Assembly: GCF_014837015.1 (NCBI RefSeq)
Contig: NZ_JACSPT010000007.1
Span: 1 to 64,000, forward strand
DNA length: 64,000 bases
Source of the DNA: Acinetobacter pecorum
GTDB lineage: Bacteria; Pseudomonadota; Gammaproteobacteria; Pseudomonadales; Moraxellaceae
Direction of reading: 5' to 3'
In this document: positions 10,251 to 18,758 of the stretch, in pieces
Numbering within the stretch: position 1 is the first letter of the stretch
How the letters are laid out: every line of letters begins with the position of its first letter
The notes under the pieces: model-generated
Databases searched by the model: none
The model's input: only the letters and a program-made list of their open reading frames with translations
What the model was told of the DNA's origin: nothing
Position numbers and translations under genes: made by a program

Positions 10251-10829
10251 ATGTCTGATCCTCAACAAAAAACAAAACTAAGCCAGCAAGAAGTGATACG
10301 TCTGGAACGTGATCTGGCCAAGTTTGCCAATATGATGGATTCAGTGGTGCGTATTCCGTTTACCAAGCAAGGCGTGGGGGCAGATGCGGCTTTAAGTACG
10401 ATTCCGGTTGCTGGAGATATTGCCGGTTTTGTGTTGACCTGTTATGCCATTCATAAGGCCAAACAGATCGGGGTACCGAGTGCCAAACTCAATCCGGTCA
10501 TGAAGCTGGCAGTAATGGATGCAGTGGTTGGATTTATTCCTGTGGCTGGTACCGTCTTTGATATTTTTATCCGGCCGAGTCGCAAGGCGCTGGATGTCGT
10601 GCATCTGCATATTCGTGAGGAATATCAGATTAGCAGCGACCGGCATGTGGTACATCCATTTTTGCATGAAAGTCTGGAACGTAAACAGCAGCAATCTGCT
10701 TTCTGGCGGAATCGTGTCGTGGCCTGGATCTGGATTCATATCCCGGATATTTTGGGCACTTTATTCCTGATCCTGTTGGTCTTCGCGATCGGATGGGGAA
10801 TTATGGCGCTGTATCAATGGATCAGCTGA
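10251..10829 (+). CDS. DUF4112 family membrane protein
   Basis: A 192-residue protein of the DUF4112 family, whose function is unknown. It has the family's two related segments, STIPVAGDIAGF and GFIPVAGTVFDIF, each followed by a hydrophobic stretch, and a C-terminal membrane helix (GTLFLILLVFAIGWGIMAL). I chose the ATG at 10251 (MSDPQQK) rather than the upstream in-frame TTG at 10227. It lies 74 bases after mgtE and before a strong bidirectional terminator, so it may be the last gene of the transcript. Confidence 0.75.
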   Translation: MSDPQQKTKLSQQEVIRLERDLAKFANMMDSVVRIPFTKQGVGADAALSTIPVAGDIAGFVLTCYAIHKAKQIGVPSAKLNPVMKLAVMDAVVGFIPVAGTVFDIFIRPSRKALDVVHLHIREEYQISSDRHVVHPFLHESLERKQQQSAFWRNRVVAWIWIHIPDILGTLFLILLVFAIGWGIMALYQWIS

Positions 10830-10865
10830 TTAAATCGAGTTAAAGAATACGCGAATGAATCCAAT

Positions 10866-10896
10866 AAAAAAGCCTGCAATTACTGCAGGCTTTTTT
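10866..10896. terminator. Bidirectional terminator between DUF4112 gene and htpX
   Basis: A perfect 13-base stem, AAAAAAGCCTGCA/TGCAGGCTTTTTT, with loop ATTAC sits between two convergent genes and serves both strands. Confidence 0.92.
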
Positions 10897-10931
10897 GAAT
10901 TAATATGGGTATTACTTGTGCATGTTTTAGA

Positions 10932-11837
10932 TTAAGCACAATCAAGCTGTTGTAATGCAGCGACACGCTGTTCGATGCTTGGATGTGTCTGGAACAATGC
11001 AGCAAGGCTAAAACCTTCCTCTTTACCCGCAGAAATCGCAAATGCTTTCATTTCTTTCGGCATGGCATCTGGCATTTCAGATTCTGCCTGTAAGCGTAGT
11101 AATGCTGAAATCATGGCCTGTTTGCCAGCCAGACGTGCACCGGCTTCATCGGCACGGTACTCACGGTGGCGCGAGAACCACATCACAATAGACGATGCAA
11201 GAATACCGAACACGATATCCAGCACAATAGTAATCACGAAATAGGCAATACCCGGGGCTTCACCTTCTTCACGACCAAAGACATTGCGATCAATAAAATC
11301 ACCTGCGACACGTGCGAAGAACATTACAAAGGCGTTCACCACACCCTGGATCAGGGCAAGAGTCACCATATCGCCATTGGCAACGTGACCGATTTCATGC
11401 GCCAATACAGCACGAAGTTCGTCTTTGTTCATACGCTCAAGCAAGCCGGTTGATACCGCAACTAGGGCATCGTTTTTATTCCAGCCAGTGGCAAAGGCAT
11501 TGGACTGGTAAGAAGGGAAAATACCCACTTCCGGCATTTTAATGCCTGCACGCTGAGAAAGCTGTGCAACTTCATGGAGTAACCAGGCTTCAGCTTGGTT
11601 ACGAGGAGCATTCGGGTCAATCAGTTCAGTACCCGTGGTTTTTTTCGCCATCCATTTAGACATGAACAGGGAAATGATTGAGCCGACCATACCGAACACA
11701 AAACAGATGACCAACAGGTTGCCTAGATTCAAGCCACCTGCGCCATGGTAACTACCGACACCGAAGAGTGACAAGATAATGCCAGCTACAACCAGTACCG
11801 CGAGGTTGGTTAGCAAGAACAAACCAATCCGCATCAT
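10932..11837 (-). CDS. htpX: Membrane zinc metalloprotease HtpX
   Basis: Inner-membrane M48 protease that degrades misfolded membrane proteins together with FtsH. The 301-residue protein has two N-terminal membrane helices, the zinc motif HEIGH at 147-151, and the downstream glutamate motif in [11 protein letters not shown] that supplies the third zinc ligand. The start [11 protein letters not shown] matches the start known for the family. It appears to be a single-gene transcript ending at the shared terminator at 10866-10896. In other proteobacteria htpX is induced by envelope or heat stress; nothing in the leader here lets me confirm that. Confidence 0.95.
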   Translation of the reverse strand: MMRIGLFLLTNLAVLVVAGIILSLFGVGSYHGAGGLNLGNLLVICFVFGMVGSIISLFMSKWMAKKTTGTELIDPNAPRNQAEAWLLHEVAQLSQRAGIKMPEVGIFPSYQSNAFATGWNKNDALVAVSTGLLERMNKDELRAVLAHEIGHVANGDMVTLALIQGVVNAFVMFFARVAGDFIDRNVFGREEGEAPGIAYFVITIVLDIVFGILASSIVMWFSRHREYRADEAGARLAGKQAMISALLRLQAESEMPDAMPKEMKAFAISAGKEEGFSLAALFQTHPSIEQRVAALQQLDCA

Positions 11838-11945
11838 TGAGAAATCCTCTTATTACAGAAAAATAATCTGATTATTAAATGTAAATCATTGAAATCAATA
11901 TGAGGCGAAATCGAGAAGAATTCAAGGAAAAAATAGCATTTGGCT

Positions 11946-11970
11946 ACAAAAAATACAGGGTATTTTTTGT
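11946..11970 (-). terminator. AT-rich hairpin after the transglycosylase gene
   Basis: A perfect 11-base inverted repeat, ACAAAAAATAC/GTATTTTTTGT, with a three-base spacer lies 44 bases past the transglycosylase stop. The stem is weak in GC but ends in a T tract, so a terminator is the most likely reading. Confidence 0.5.
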
Positions 11971-12013
11971 TCGAATTAAAACATAGGTGTTTAAAAACAA
12001 AGCTGTTTAGAGA

Positions 12014-12886
12014 TTATTCACTCAAATAGATCTTTGCTGATGCCGTTGCATTTGCAGTGGCATAAGAGCCTGCGGGTGCATCAGTGAAACTACCATCGGC
12101 CTGTGCGATGATCTGACGCTGATACTTGGCAGCCTGAATATTGGCAGCGGTGGTGGAGCCCGTGGAGTAATTGTCGGAGCTGGCAATAATACGCCCCTGA
12201 CTCGACGCAGGGCTAGGTGAAATACTATTGGTGCTCAGGCCTTCGGTATACAGATTCTGATAGCGACTGGTCACACGGCGCACATAGTCCTGGGTTTCAC
12301 GAAAGGGCGGAATACCACCGTATTTGCTGACATTGCCTTCACCGGCATTATAACCAGCCAGTGCCAGACTGGTATTGCCATTAAAACGTTTCAATAACCA
12401 GGCCAGATATTTGGCGCCCGCCATAATATTCTGCTGGGGATCATAGGCATTGCTGACATTAAAACGACGGGCAGTGGCCGGCATGAGTTGCATCAAGCCC
12501 TGTGCACCGACTGGTGAACGCGCATGTACATTGAAACCAGATTCAGTATGCATCACGGCTTTAATCAAGCCTTCAGAAACGCCATAAGTTTGGGATGCCT
12601 GACGGATAATCGAGTCATAGGCATTTTTATTTCTACTATAGCTCGGCAACACGGAAGCTTCACTAGAGCCCCAGTTGCTATAACTGTGAATATTGCTGTC
12701 TGGATAATAAGTCTTCTTTTCTACCTGTAAGTGATTATAGCGACTTTTCTTGTTGGTCAATAAAGTACTGCCATTACTGTCACGTAACTGGTAAATCGTT
12801 TGACCGGCATAAACAAAATGACAACAACCTGCCAATAACAAGCTGCTGATCCCATAACGCCCCAAAACATGTACATTTATTTTCAT
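12014..12886 (-). CDS. Lytic transglycosylase with SLT domain and DUF4124-like N-terminus
   Basis: Cleaves peptidoglycan glycan strands to 1,6-anhydro products. The 290-residue protein has an N-terminal export signal, possibly a lipobox (LLAGC at 17-21), then a DUF4124-like segment (IYQLRDSNGSTLLTNKK), then the goose-lysozyme-like SLT domain from about 88 to 205: catalytic glutamate 115 in HTESGFN, GLMQLMP at 130-136 and AGYNAGEG at 177-184. The C-terminal ~75 residues are low-complexity and rich in Ser, Ala and Thr. Whether it is a lipoprotein or is cleaved after VYA cannot be settled by eye. It is transcribed alone. Confidence 0.88.
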   Translation of the reverse strand: MKINVHVLGRYGISSLLLAGCCHFVYAGQTIYQLRDSNGSTLLTNKKSRYNHLQVEKKTYYPDSNIHSYSNWGSSEASVLPSYSRNKNAYDSIIRQASQTYGVSEGLIKAVMHTESGFNVHARSPVGAQGLMQLMPATARRFNVSNAYDPQQNIMAGAKYLAWLLKRFNGNTSLALAGYNAGEGNVSKYGGIPPFRETQDYVRRVTSRYQNLYTEGLSTNSISPSPASSQGRIIASSDNYSTGSTTAANIQAAKYQRQIIAQADGSFTDAPAGSYATANATASAKIYLSE

Positions 12887-13386
12887 TGTTTATATTAAGT
12901 AAACACAATAGAGAAAAATTTAATCAAGAGTTTAACAAAAAATTACGGAATGAAAAGACTTGTGCGCTGCATTTATAAACGAGTTTGTAAATGCAAGTCA
13001 TTTTTTACATTTTAGCAGTAGAAAAAAAAATATGATTTAATTTAAAACCTTAGGCTTGACAGGTTTAAGTTGTTGATTTTTATATATAATTAAATTGATC
13101 AAAAAATGATCAATTTAAAGAAAAGCCTTATCTTTTGAGCCGGACAAGTTGTCAAGCCTGTTTCAATCCACAAAGTTATCCACAGCTTTTGTGGACAACT
13201 GTGGAAAAGTCCAAAAGATAAGCATTTTGCCTAAAAATTGAACGCAATCGTTCAATATATCAATCTAAATAAAACATGAAAATGAAATTAATAAGACATT
13301 TTCATGAAAATAAATTCTTTTGATGCGATACGGGGCCGAATCGGATAAAATTGCGCGGTATTTTTATTTATGGGTTAATCTCGTCT
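12887..13386. other. 500-base intergenic region rich in inverted repeats and DnaA-box-like sites
   Basis: No gene is seen between the transglycosylase (minus) and ttcA (plus). Perfect inverted repeats present: TAAATTGATCA/TGATCAATTTA (13091-13117), ATTGAACG/CGTTCAAT (13237-13256), CATGAAAATG/CATTTTCATG (13275-13306), AGGCTTGACA (13052-13061) with TGTCAAGCCT (13150-13159), and CTTATCTTTTG (13127-13137) with CAAAAGATAAG (13212-13222). A very AT-rich stretch runs from about 13076 to 13120. The DnaA-like sites are listed separately. This density of structure is far above that of other intergenic gaps in the window. Confidence 0.8.
13167..13208. promoter_or_regulatory. Cluster of DnaA-box-like sites
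   Basis: Four TCCACA cores occur within about 45 bases, two on each strand and facing each other: CAATCCACA and the consensus R-box TTATCCACA (13176-13184) on the plus strand, then TTGTCCACA (13190-13198) and TTTTCCACA (13200-13208) on the minus strand. The consensus DnaA box is TTATNCACA. The arrangement suits cooperative DnaA binding, but no dnaA, dnaN or gidA gene is nearby, so I do not call it the chromosomal origin. Confidence 0.55.
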
Positions 13387-14313
13387 ATGTACTCGCCAGT
13401 TGAGTCCGAACAAGGATTTAATTTCAAGCCTGAATTGCCAACAAGCTCAGCCTACTACCGTTTGTTGAAGAAGCTTCGCCGCCAAGTCGGACATGCCATT
13501 CGTGACTTCAAGATGATTGAAGAAGGCGATAAGGTCATGGTGTGTATTTCTGGTGGTAAAGACAGTTATACCCTGCTAGATATCCTGCTGCAGTTCAAGC
13601 GTATCGCACCGATCAACTTCGATGTCGTGGCTGTCAATCTGGACCAGAAACAGCCAGGTTTTCCGGAAGATGTATTGCCGCGTTATTTAGAAGAAAATAA
13701 CATTCCTTATTACATTCTGGAAAAAGACACATACAGCATCACCAAGAAGCTGACACCTGAAGGCAAAACCTATTGCGCCGTCTGTTCACGTTTGCGTCGT
13801 GGTTCTTTATACGGTTTTGCACAGGAAATTGGTGCGACCAAAGTTGCTTTAGGCCATCATCGTGATGATATCTTGGCGACTTTCTTCCTGAACCTGTTCC
13901 ATGGTGGCAGCTTGAAGGCGATGCCACCGAAACTGCTGTCTTCGGACAAAAAGAATATTCTGATTCGTCCACTGGCGTATGTGGAAGAAAAAGACATCAT
14001 CAAATATGCAGAAATGCGCCAATTTCCAATTATTCCATGTAATTTATGTGGCTCTCAGGATAATCTGCAGCGCGCAATTATCAATGACATGTTACGTGAT
14101 TGGGATAAAGCACATCCAAAACGTCTACATAGTATTTTTGGCGCCTTGCAAAATGTCTCGCCATCGCAGCTGGTCGATCGTGAATTATTTGATTTTGAAG
14201 TGCTGGACAGCCAGCGTGAATTCGACTTCAAAAGCAGTGATTCGACTGAAGAAGCCGTAGAAGGAGAGAATCGCCGGATCAATATGGTCAATCTGGGCTT
14301 TGCTGCAGAATAG
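13387..14313 (+). CDS. ttcA: tRNA 2-thiocytidine(32) synthetase TtcA
   Basis: ATP-dependent enzyme that thiolates cytidine 32 in certain tRNAs, using an iron-sulfur cluster. The 308-residue protein has the PP-loop SGGKDS at 55-60 and the two family cysteine pairs, CAVC at 130-133 and CNLC at 218-221. I chose the ATG at 13387 (MYSPVES) over the TTG at 13351. The leader is the unusual repeat-rich region described separately. The TtcA start lies close to that region, so its expression could respond to whatever binds there. Confidence 0.93.
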   Translation: MYSPVESEQGFNFKPELPTSSAYYRLLKKLRRQVGHAIRDFKMIEEGDKVMVCISGGKDSYTLLDILLQFKRIAPINFDVVAVNLDQKQPGFPEDVLPRYLEENNIPYYILEKDTYSITKKLTPEGKTYCAVCSRLRRGSLYGFAQEIGATKVALGHHRDDILATFFLNLFHGGSLKAMPPKLLSSDKKNILIRPLAYVEEKDIIKYAEMRQFPIIPCNLCGSQDNLQRAIINDMLRDWDKAHPKRLHSIFGALQNVSPSQLVDRELFDFEVLDSQREFDFKSSDSTEEAVEGENRRINMVNLGFAAE

Positions 14314-14519
14314 TTTGAGAATTTGCAGACATCGGCCTGCGGGTTGGTGTCTGTGCTGTAAATATAAATAAAACAGAACTACAAAAATTGAACGGCGCGT
14401 ACAAAATTCGTTAGCCTTTGCGCTAATGATCATGATATAACAAAGCACAAGCAAAATAGCTTCAACATGATGTCGTCTGGATAGCCGACACAAATGAACA
14501 AATAATTTGAGGAAAGATC

Positions 14520-14906
14520 ATGCCTGCTTTTTTAACTGATGATTGGTTTTCAACTGTAGAAACTCTAACAGCGCAAGCTGGCGATTTGAATCTGCCACCG
14601 GCTTTGGCGAACCTTGCGATTAATTTGGTTGTAGCAGACACTACAGGTAATACTGAACTCTCTTTAGATGGTGGGGCAATCAAAAAAGGTTTGTCTTCAA
14701 ACGCCAAAACCACGTTGAATATGGATGGCGAAACCTTACGTAAAGTTTTCCTGGAATTTGACATGGCTGCTGCAATGCAGGCGTTCATGACTGGCAAAAT
14801 CAAAGTACAGGGCGATATGTCACAATTGATGGCACTTCAAACTGCCAAGCCAAGTCAGGAACAGAAAGACTTGTTCAAGAAAGTGCTTGAAAATACTACG
14901 GCTTAA
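14520..14906 (+). CDS. SCP2 sterol-binding domain protein
   Basis: A 128-residue protein made up of a single SCP2 (sterol carrier protein 2) domain, a small fold with a hydrophobic tunnel that binds lipids or acyl groups. The characteristic C-terminal part is visible: a hydrophilic turn, then AFMTGKIKVQGDMSQLMAL. It has no signal peptide or membrane helix, so it is probably cytoplasmic. A good ribosome-binding site (GAGGAAAG) precedes the ATG. Its physiological ligand is not known. It stands 206 bases after ttcA and before a shared terminator. Confidence 0.82.
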   Translation: MPAFLTDDWFSTVETLTAQAGDLNLPPALANLAINLVVADTTGNTELSLDGGAIKKGLSSNAKTTLNMDGETLRKVFLEFDMAAAMQAFMTGKIKVQGDMSQLMALQTAKPSQEQKDLFKKVLENTTA

Positions 14907-14936
14907 TTCTTGCTTGGATTGGCTCGAATAAAGACG

Positions 14937-14967
14937 AAAAAAGCTTACCCTAAGGTAAGCTTTTTTT
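14937..14967. terminator. Bidirectional terminator between SCP2 gene and transglycosylase
   Basis: A perfect stem, AAAAAAGCTTACC/GGTAAGCTTTTTT, with a four-base loop lies between convergent genes. Confidence 0.92.
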
Positions 14968-14997
14968 ATGGCATGGTGTTCAATGCGCAGGGTTAAC

Positions 14998-16113
14998 CTA
15001 GATATTCACCAATTGCGGTGTGGTCTTGATATGTTCCAGATAAGCACGAATACGGGTTACATATTGTACTGCTTGACGGTAACGACCATTATTGGCTTTA
15101 TTCTGATCCAGATAGGCATATAGGTTGACCCAGTTATCCGGGTTCTTGCCTTGCGACTGGATACGTTTTTGCAACTGATTCACTGCACCTGGGCCCATAT
15201 TATAAGCTACTAGTGCAAACCAGTTCCGATCTGGAAATGGAATATGATCATAGCGACTAAGCATTTGATCATAATACTTGGCACCACCCTGAATACTTTG
15301 AGCCGGATCAGTACGGTTACTCACGCCCATTGCTTTGGCTGTACTGTTGGTCAGCATCATCAAGCCGCGAACACCTGTTGGAGAAACCGAATTTGGTTTC
15401 AGATAAGATTCCTGATAACCAATGGCTGCCAGTAAATGCCAATCCAGATCATATTGCTGTGCGGTTTGTTTAAAGCTGGCTTTATACATCGGCAGTCGGT
15501 TGCTCAAGTCACGTTGAATGGTTGTCCAGGATTCCTCTTTCACCACATTCTGATTATAAAATGAAGCAAGCTGCTTGATGGCACCGCTTTGTTTGCCTTT
15601 ACAGATAAACGCACTGGCAGTCTGGCTTAAAGGATCGGTGGCAGATTTAAATACCAGATTTAAATTGGTATTCAGGCCATTATTTACCAGAATTGACTGA
15701 TCTCCACACGTGGCTGAAAATGAGGTCAATTTCTTATTTTCAATTGCACTTAAATCGGTCGTGGTCATGGCCAGGTTGGCTTTGCCCTGCGCAACCCACT
15801 GTAGGGCGGTCTGATTGTCAGGAACAATCTTAAAATCGAGCTTTACATTCAGGCTGTTGGCATAGTTGCGAACCAGATCATAACCAAAGCCATGCAGATG
15901 TTGCCCATCCTGAAATACAGTAGTCGGATTCGCAATCGCAACTACGGTTAACTTATTGCTGTTTACCACATGATCAAACTGGAGTGTGGTCTTACTTGCA
16001 TTGATACTGTGTAGTGGAATAAATGCAGTGCTCAGTACAAGTACTTTCAAAGGGAGAGAGGAAATTACAGATCTTAGGCAAAGCCTCGACCCAGTGGATG
16101 AACTACTGTGCAT
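14998..16113 (-). CDS. MltF-like lytic transglycosylase
   Basis: A peptidoglycan-cleaving enzyme of 371 residues. It begins with an N-terminal export signal (hydrophobic run about 19-38), followed by a segment resembling the second half of a periplasmic solute-binding (SBP_bac_3) domain (about 55-200), which in MltF is a regulatory module. The SLT domain follows from about 212: catalytic glutamate 235 in GYQESYL, GLMMLT, and AYNMGPGAV. E. coli MltF has about 518 residues; the solute-binding part here is clearly shorter, so this is a reduced MltF-type enzyme rather than a strict orthologue. It is monocistronic, ending at the terminator shared with the SCP2 gene. Confidence 0.85.
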   Translation of the reverse strand: MHSSSSTGSRLCLRSVISSLPLKVLVLSTAFIPLHSINASKTTLQFDHVVNSNKLTVVAIANPTTVFQDGQHLHGFGYDLVRNYANSLNVKLDFKIVPDNQTALQWVAQGKANLAMTTTDLSAIENKKLTSFSATCGDQSILVNNGLNTNLNLVFKSATDPLSQTASAFICKGKQSGAIKQLASFYNQNVVKEESWTTIQRDLSNRLPMYKASFKQTAQQYDLDWHLLAAIGYQESYLKPNSVSPTGVRGLMMLTNSTAKAMGVSNRTDPAQSIQGGAKYYDQMLSRYDHIPFPDRNWFALVAYNMGPGAVNQLQKRIQSQGKNPDNWVNLYAYLDQNKANNGRYRQAVQYVTRIRAYLEHIKTTPQLVNI

Positions 16114-16476
16114 GTTGTCTCCGCTACAAAGTAATTTATGCCCTAAAAATCACAGCTAAAACAGCCAGAGATTTTAACAGTTTGATAAATTCAATAAGGG
16201 TTGGGCAGTCATGACGTCATTCAAAATGACAAGAGATTTAAAGATAATTATGTAGAAAAACTACATAGTTTAAAAAGTAAGCATTTCCGGAAATTGTTGG
16301 CATATTAATGATCTGAAAAACGATTGTCAAATTTTGTACACAAATTATTTTTAAAAATAATTTTAAATTATTGAAATATAATAGTAATATTTTTTGAAAT
16401 TTGGCATTGTTTTAAAATGGTAAATAAAATAAGCTGTTTGTGAGTTAAAACAGTGAAAATATGATCAGCAAGATGT
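16114..16476. other. Divergent intergenic region, MltF-like gene / greB
   Basis: No gene is seen in these 363 bases. They hold the palindrome ATGACGTCAT (16211-16220) overlapping a second inverted repeat, GTCATT/AATGAC (16216-16230), then AT-rich DNA that must contain the promoters of both divergent genes. No hexamer pair stands out. Confidence 0.5.
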
Positions 16477-16971
16477 ATGAAATCTAACTTAATTACTCGT
16501 GGCGGACACGATAAATTGGTGGCAGAACTTAAGAATCTCTGGCATGAAGAACGTCCGGAAATTACCAAAAAAGTGAATTGGGCAGCCAGTCTCGGTGACC
16601 GTTCTGAAAATGCGGATTACCAGTACAACAAGCAACTTTTACGCAAAATTGACCGCCGGGTTCGCTATTTGGGAAAACGTCTGGAAGAGCTGAGAATTGT
16701 CGATTTTTCTCCAGAGCAGGCAGGCAAGGTCTATTTTGGCGCCTGGGTGGGCATTGAAAATGAAGAAGGTGAACAAAAGACTTTGCGCATTGTAGGAGTA
16801 GATGAAATTTATGATCATCATCCGCAGCATATTTCGATTGATTCGCCGATGGCACGCGCCTTACTGGGCAAGCAGATTGATGATGAGGCCGAGGTGCTGA
16901 CACCCTCTGGAAAGAAGCTCTGGTTCATTAATTCAATTCGCTATGAAAAGCCAGAAAATTCAGAAGATTAA
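16477..16971 (+). CDS. greB: Transcription elongation factor GreB
   Basis: Binds the RNA polymerase secondary channel and stimulates cleavage of backtracked RNA. The 164-residue protein has the N-terminal coiled-coil with the acidic tip in GDRSENADYQYNK, whose Asp and Glu coordinate the catalytic Mg2+, and a C-terminal FKBP-like globular domain (about 80-160). The tip and the following RRVRYLGKRLEELRIVD distinguish GreB from GreA. It is transcribed alone, upstream of the tRNA-Ser pair. Confidence 0.95.
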   Translation: MKSNLITRGGHDKLVAELKNLWHEERPEITKKVNWAASLGDRSENADYQYNKQLLRKIDRRVRYLGKRLEELRIVDFSPEQAGKVYFGAWVGIENEEGEQKTLRIVGVDEIYDHHPQHISIDSPMARALLGKQIDDEAEVLTPSGKKLWFINSIRYEKPENSED

Positions 16972-17021
16972 TTGAATTGATTTTATTTTGTGCAGTTGAT
17001 TCGGTAAAAGCATAAAAATAT

Positions 17022-17050
17022 TTGCCAAGCATGATTTTTGTTTATATTAT
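17022..17050 (+). promoter_or_regulatory. Promoter of first tRNA-Ser gene
   Basis: TTGCCA (17022-17027), a 17-base spacer and TATTAT (17045-17050) place the transcription start only a few bases before the tRNA 5' end. Confidence 0.75.
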
Positions 17051-17059
17051 GTCGGCCAT

Positions 17060-17149
17060 GGAAGCGTGGCAGAGCGGTTTAATGCACCGGTCTTGAAAAC
17101 CGACGAGGGTGTGAGTCCTCCGTGAGTTCGAATCTCACCGCTTCCGCCA
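17060..17149 (+). tRNA. tRNA-Ser (anticodon UGA), copy 1
   Basis: A 90-base gene including the encoded 3' CCA. The acceptor stem GGAAGCG/CGCTTCC is perfect, the anticodon loop CTTGAAA gives anticodon TGA, the long variable arm GAGG..CCTC is typical of class II serine tRNAs, and the T-arm GTGAG/CTCAC closes TTCGAAT. The outermost pair of the anticodon stem is C-A rather than C-G. The tRNA reads UCA and related UCN codons. Confidence 0.98.
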
Positions 17150-17155
17150 AATTTT

Positions 17156-17186
17156 AAAAACCCAGTCAATTTGACTGGGTTTTTTT
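17156..17186 (+). terminator. Terminator of first tRNA-Ser gene
   Basis: CCCAGTCAA and TTGACTGGG form a perfect stem flanked by A5 and T7, right after the tRNA. Confidence 0.92.
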
Positions 17187-17384
17187 ATGTCTCAATATTT
17201 TTCGATTGTTGATCGGACTGGATGCCGAATGTGGTTATTTCTCTCATCATTCTCTACTGAGTTAAATTCAACTCAAGATCATTTCAAGATTCAAATCTTT
17301 GAATGGAAATACTCAGGTTGGCTTTGATTTCGGATGATTTTTAGCTGAATAAACTGCTTTTTATAGAAGTTTCGCTAAATTTTA

Positions 17385-17413
17385 TTGCCAAAAATCTGAT
17401 TTATTTATATGAT
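17385..17413 (+). promoter_or_regulatory. Promoter of second tRNA-Ser gene
   Basis: TTGCCA (17385-17390), a 17-base spacer and TATGAT (17408-17413). The -35 hexamer and spacing are identical to those of copy 1. Confidence 0.75.
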
Positions 17414-17422
17414 GGCGGCCAT

Positions 17423-17512
17423 GGAAGCGTGGCAGAGCGGTTTAATGCACCGGTCTTGAAAACCGACGAGGGTGTGAGTCCTCCGTGAGTTCGAATCTCA
17501 CCGCTTCCGCCA
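17423..17512 (+). tRNA. tRNA-Ser (anticodon UGA), copy 2
   Basis: Identical over all 90 bases to the copy starting at 17060. The identity extends to the seven bases before it (CGGCCAT) and ten bases after CCA, a 107-base identical block. It has its own promoter and terminator, so it is an independent gene rather than part of one operon. Confidence 0.98.
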
Positions 17513-17518
17513 AATTTT

Positions 17519-17547
17519 AAAACCCCAGTCGAAAGATTGGGGTTTTT
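17519..17547 (+). terminator. Terminator of second tRNA-Ser gene
   Basis: CCCCAGTC and GATTGGGG pair (one G-T wobble) around a GAAA tetraloop and are followed by five T. Confidence 0.92.
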
Positions 17548-17690
17548 CTTTTTAAGCTGCAAATACTGAATCTTAAATTCCTCAGTTCTGAAATCAAGCT
17601 ACCAAATCTTGAAAATTGACACATCAGCCAAATATAGAGTCAGAAGCATCAACGCGCTATCATACGCCCAAGCATCATATGGATCTCATT

Positions 17691-18758
17691 ATGAAAATTG
17701 TCGCAGATGAAAATCTGGCATTTACCGATTACTTTTTTTCCGAGTTTGGTGATATTCAACATCGTGCAGGACGAACCTTAAGCGCTGATGATGTCAAAGA
17801 TGCTGATAGCTTGCTGGTACGTTCAGTGACTCAGGTCAATGAAGCACTGCTAAAGAATAGTACGATCAAATTTGTAGGAAGTGCCACCATCGGCACAGAT
17901 CATTTGGATATTGCTGCATTAGAACAGCATGGGATTCAATGGAGTAATGCAGCCGGCTGTAATGCGCAAGCAGTGGCTGAATATGTGATTACCGCGTTAT
18001 TGCAGGTGCGTCCTGAATTAATCGATGCCAATGCGACATTTACCTTGGGTATTGTCGGTTTGGGTAATGTTGGAATCCGACTGGCCTACATGGCGAAGCT
18101 CTTGAGCTGGCGCGTGATTGGCTATGATCCTTTGGTGCAAAGAGAGCAGGTTGATCAAGTTGAATTTCATGAATTATTGCAGCAGGCGGATGCAATTTCG
18201 ATTCATGTCCCTTTAACCATAACAGGCGCATATCCAACCTATCATTTATTTAATGCTGCTTCGCTGGCGCACATGCGGCCTGATGCAATCCTGATTAATT
18301 CAGCACGTGGGCCAGTCATTGAAGAAGCCGCGCTGATCCAGGATATACAGGCGACACATCGCACCGTGGTTTTGGATGTTTTTGAGCATGAGCCGCTGAT
18401 TTCAGCAGAACTTCTGGATCTGGTGACTTTGGTCACTCCGCATATTGCCGGCTATAGTCTGGAAGGCAAGGCACGTGGTACCCAGATGATCTACGAAGCT
18501 TTTTGTCACACTTTCGGTTTTGCGGCCAATAAACAGTTTGAATCCCAGCTGCCTGTCTGTGAGCAGTTTTTTCAGGGGCAGGATTTAAAAATGGCATTGC
18601 AACAGCATTTATCCCAAATTTATGACATTGCTCGTGATGATGCCAATCTACGTGCCTGTCTCAAAGAAGGTAAAGTCGATCAGCAGGCATTTGATCATTT
18701 ACGTAAAACCTACCCACTACGTCGTGAGTGGGCAGCACATGGTGGGCCGAAGGCATGA
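17691..18758 (+). CDS. pdxB: Erythronate-4-phosphate dehydrogenase
   Basis: Oxidises 4-phosphoerythronate to 2-oxo-3-hydroxy-4-phosphobutanoate, the second step of de novo pyridoxal 5'-phosphate synthesis. The 355-residue protein is a D-2-hydroxyacid dehydrogenase: the NAD-binding loop GLGNVG is in the middle (about 120-126), followed by the family segments INSARGPVI and FEHEPLI. It starts MKIVADENL, as the family does; the ATG at 17691 was chosen over an upstream TTG at 17616 that adds residues unlike the family. Its stop overlaps the epmA start (ATGA), so the two are translationally coupled. The next enzyme of the route, SerC, is at 58.2 kb. Confidence 0.94.
   Translation: MKIVADENLAFTDYFFSEFGDIQHRAGRTLSADDVKDADSLLVRSVTQVNEALLKNSTIKFVGSATIGTDHLDIAALEQHGIQWSNAAGCNAQAVAEYVITALLQVRPELIDANATFTLGIVGLGNVGIRLAYMAKLLSWRVIGYDPLVQREQVDQVEFHELLQQADAISIHVPLTITGAYPTYHLFNAASLAHMRPDAILINSARGPVIEEAALIQDIQATHRTVVLDVFEHEPLISAELLDLVTLVTPHIAGYSLEGKARGTQMIYEAFCHTFGFAANKQFESQLPVCEQFFQGQDLKMALQQHLSQIYDIARDDANLRACLKEGKVDQQAFDHLRKTYPLRREWAAHGGPKA

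Noticed and set aside
12887-13386. Calling this region the chromosomal origin oriC
   Set aside because: The sites are suggestive, but neither dnaA, dnaN, rpmH nor gidA is nearby and chromosome-wide skew cannot be seen, so it is reported only as a DnaA-box cluster.
14324-14353. Possible terminator hairpin after ttcA (CAGACA/TGTCTG)
   Set aside because: The stem is short with a long loop and has no T run, so I could not support a terminator.
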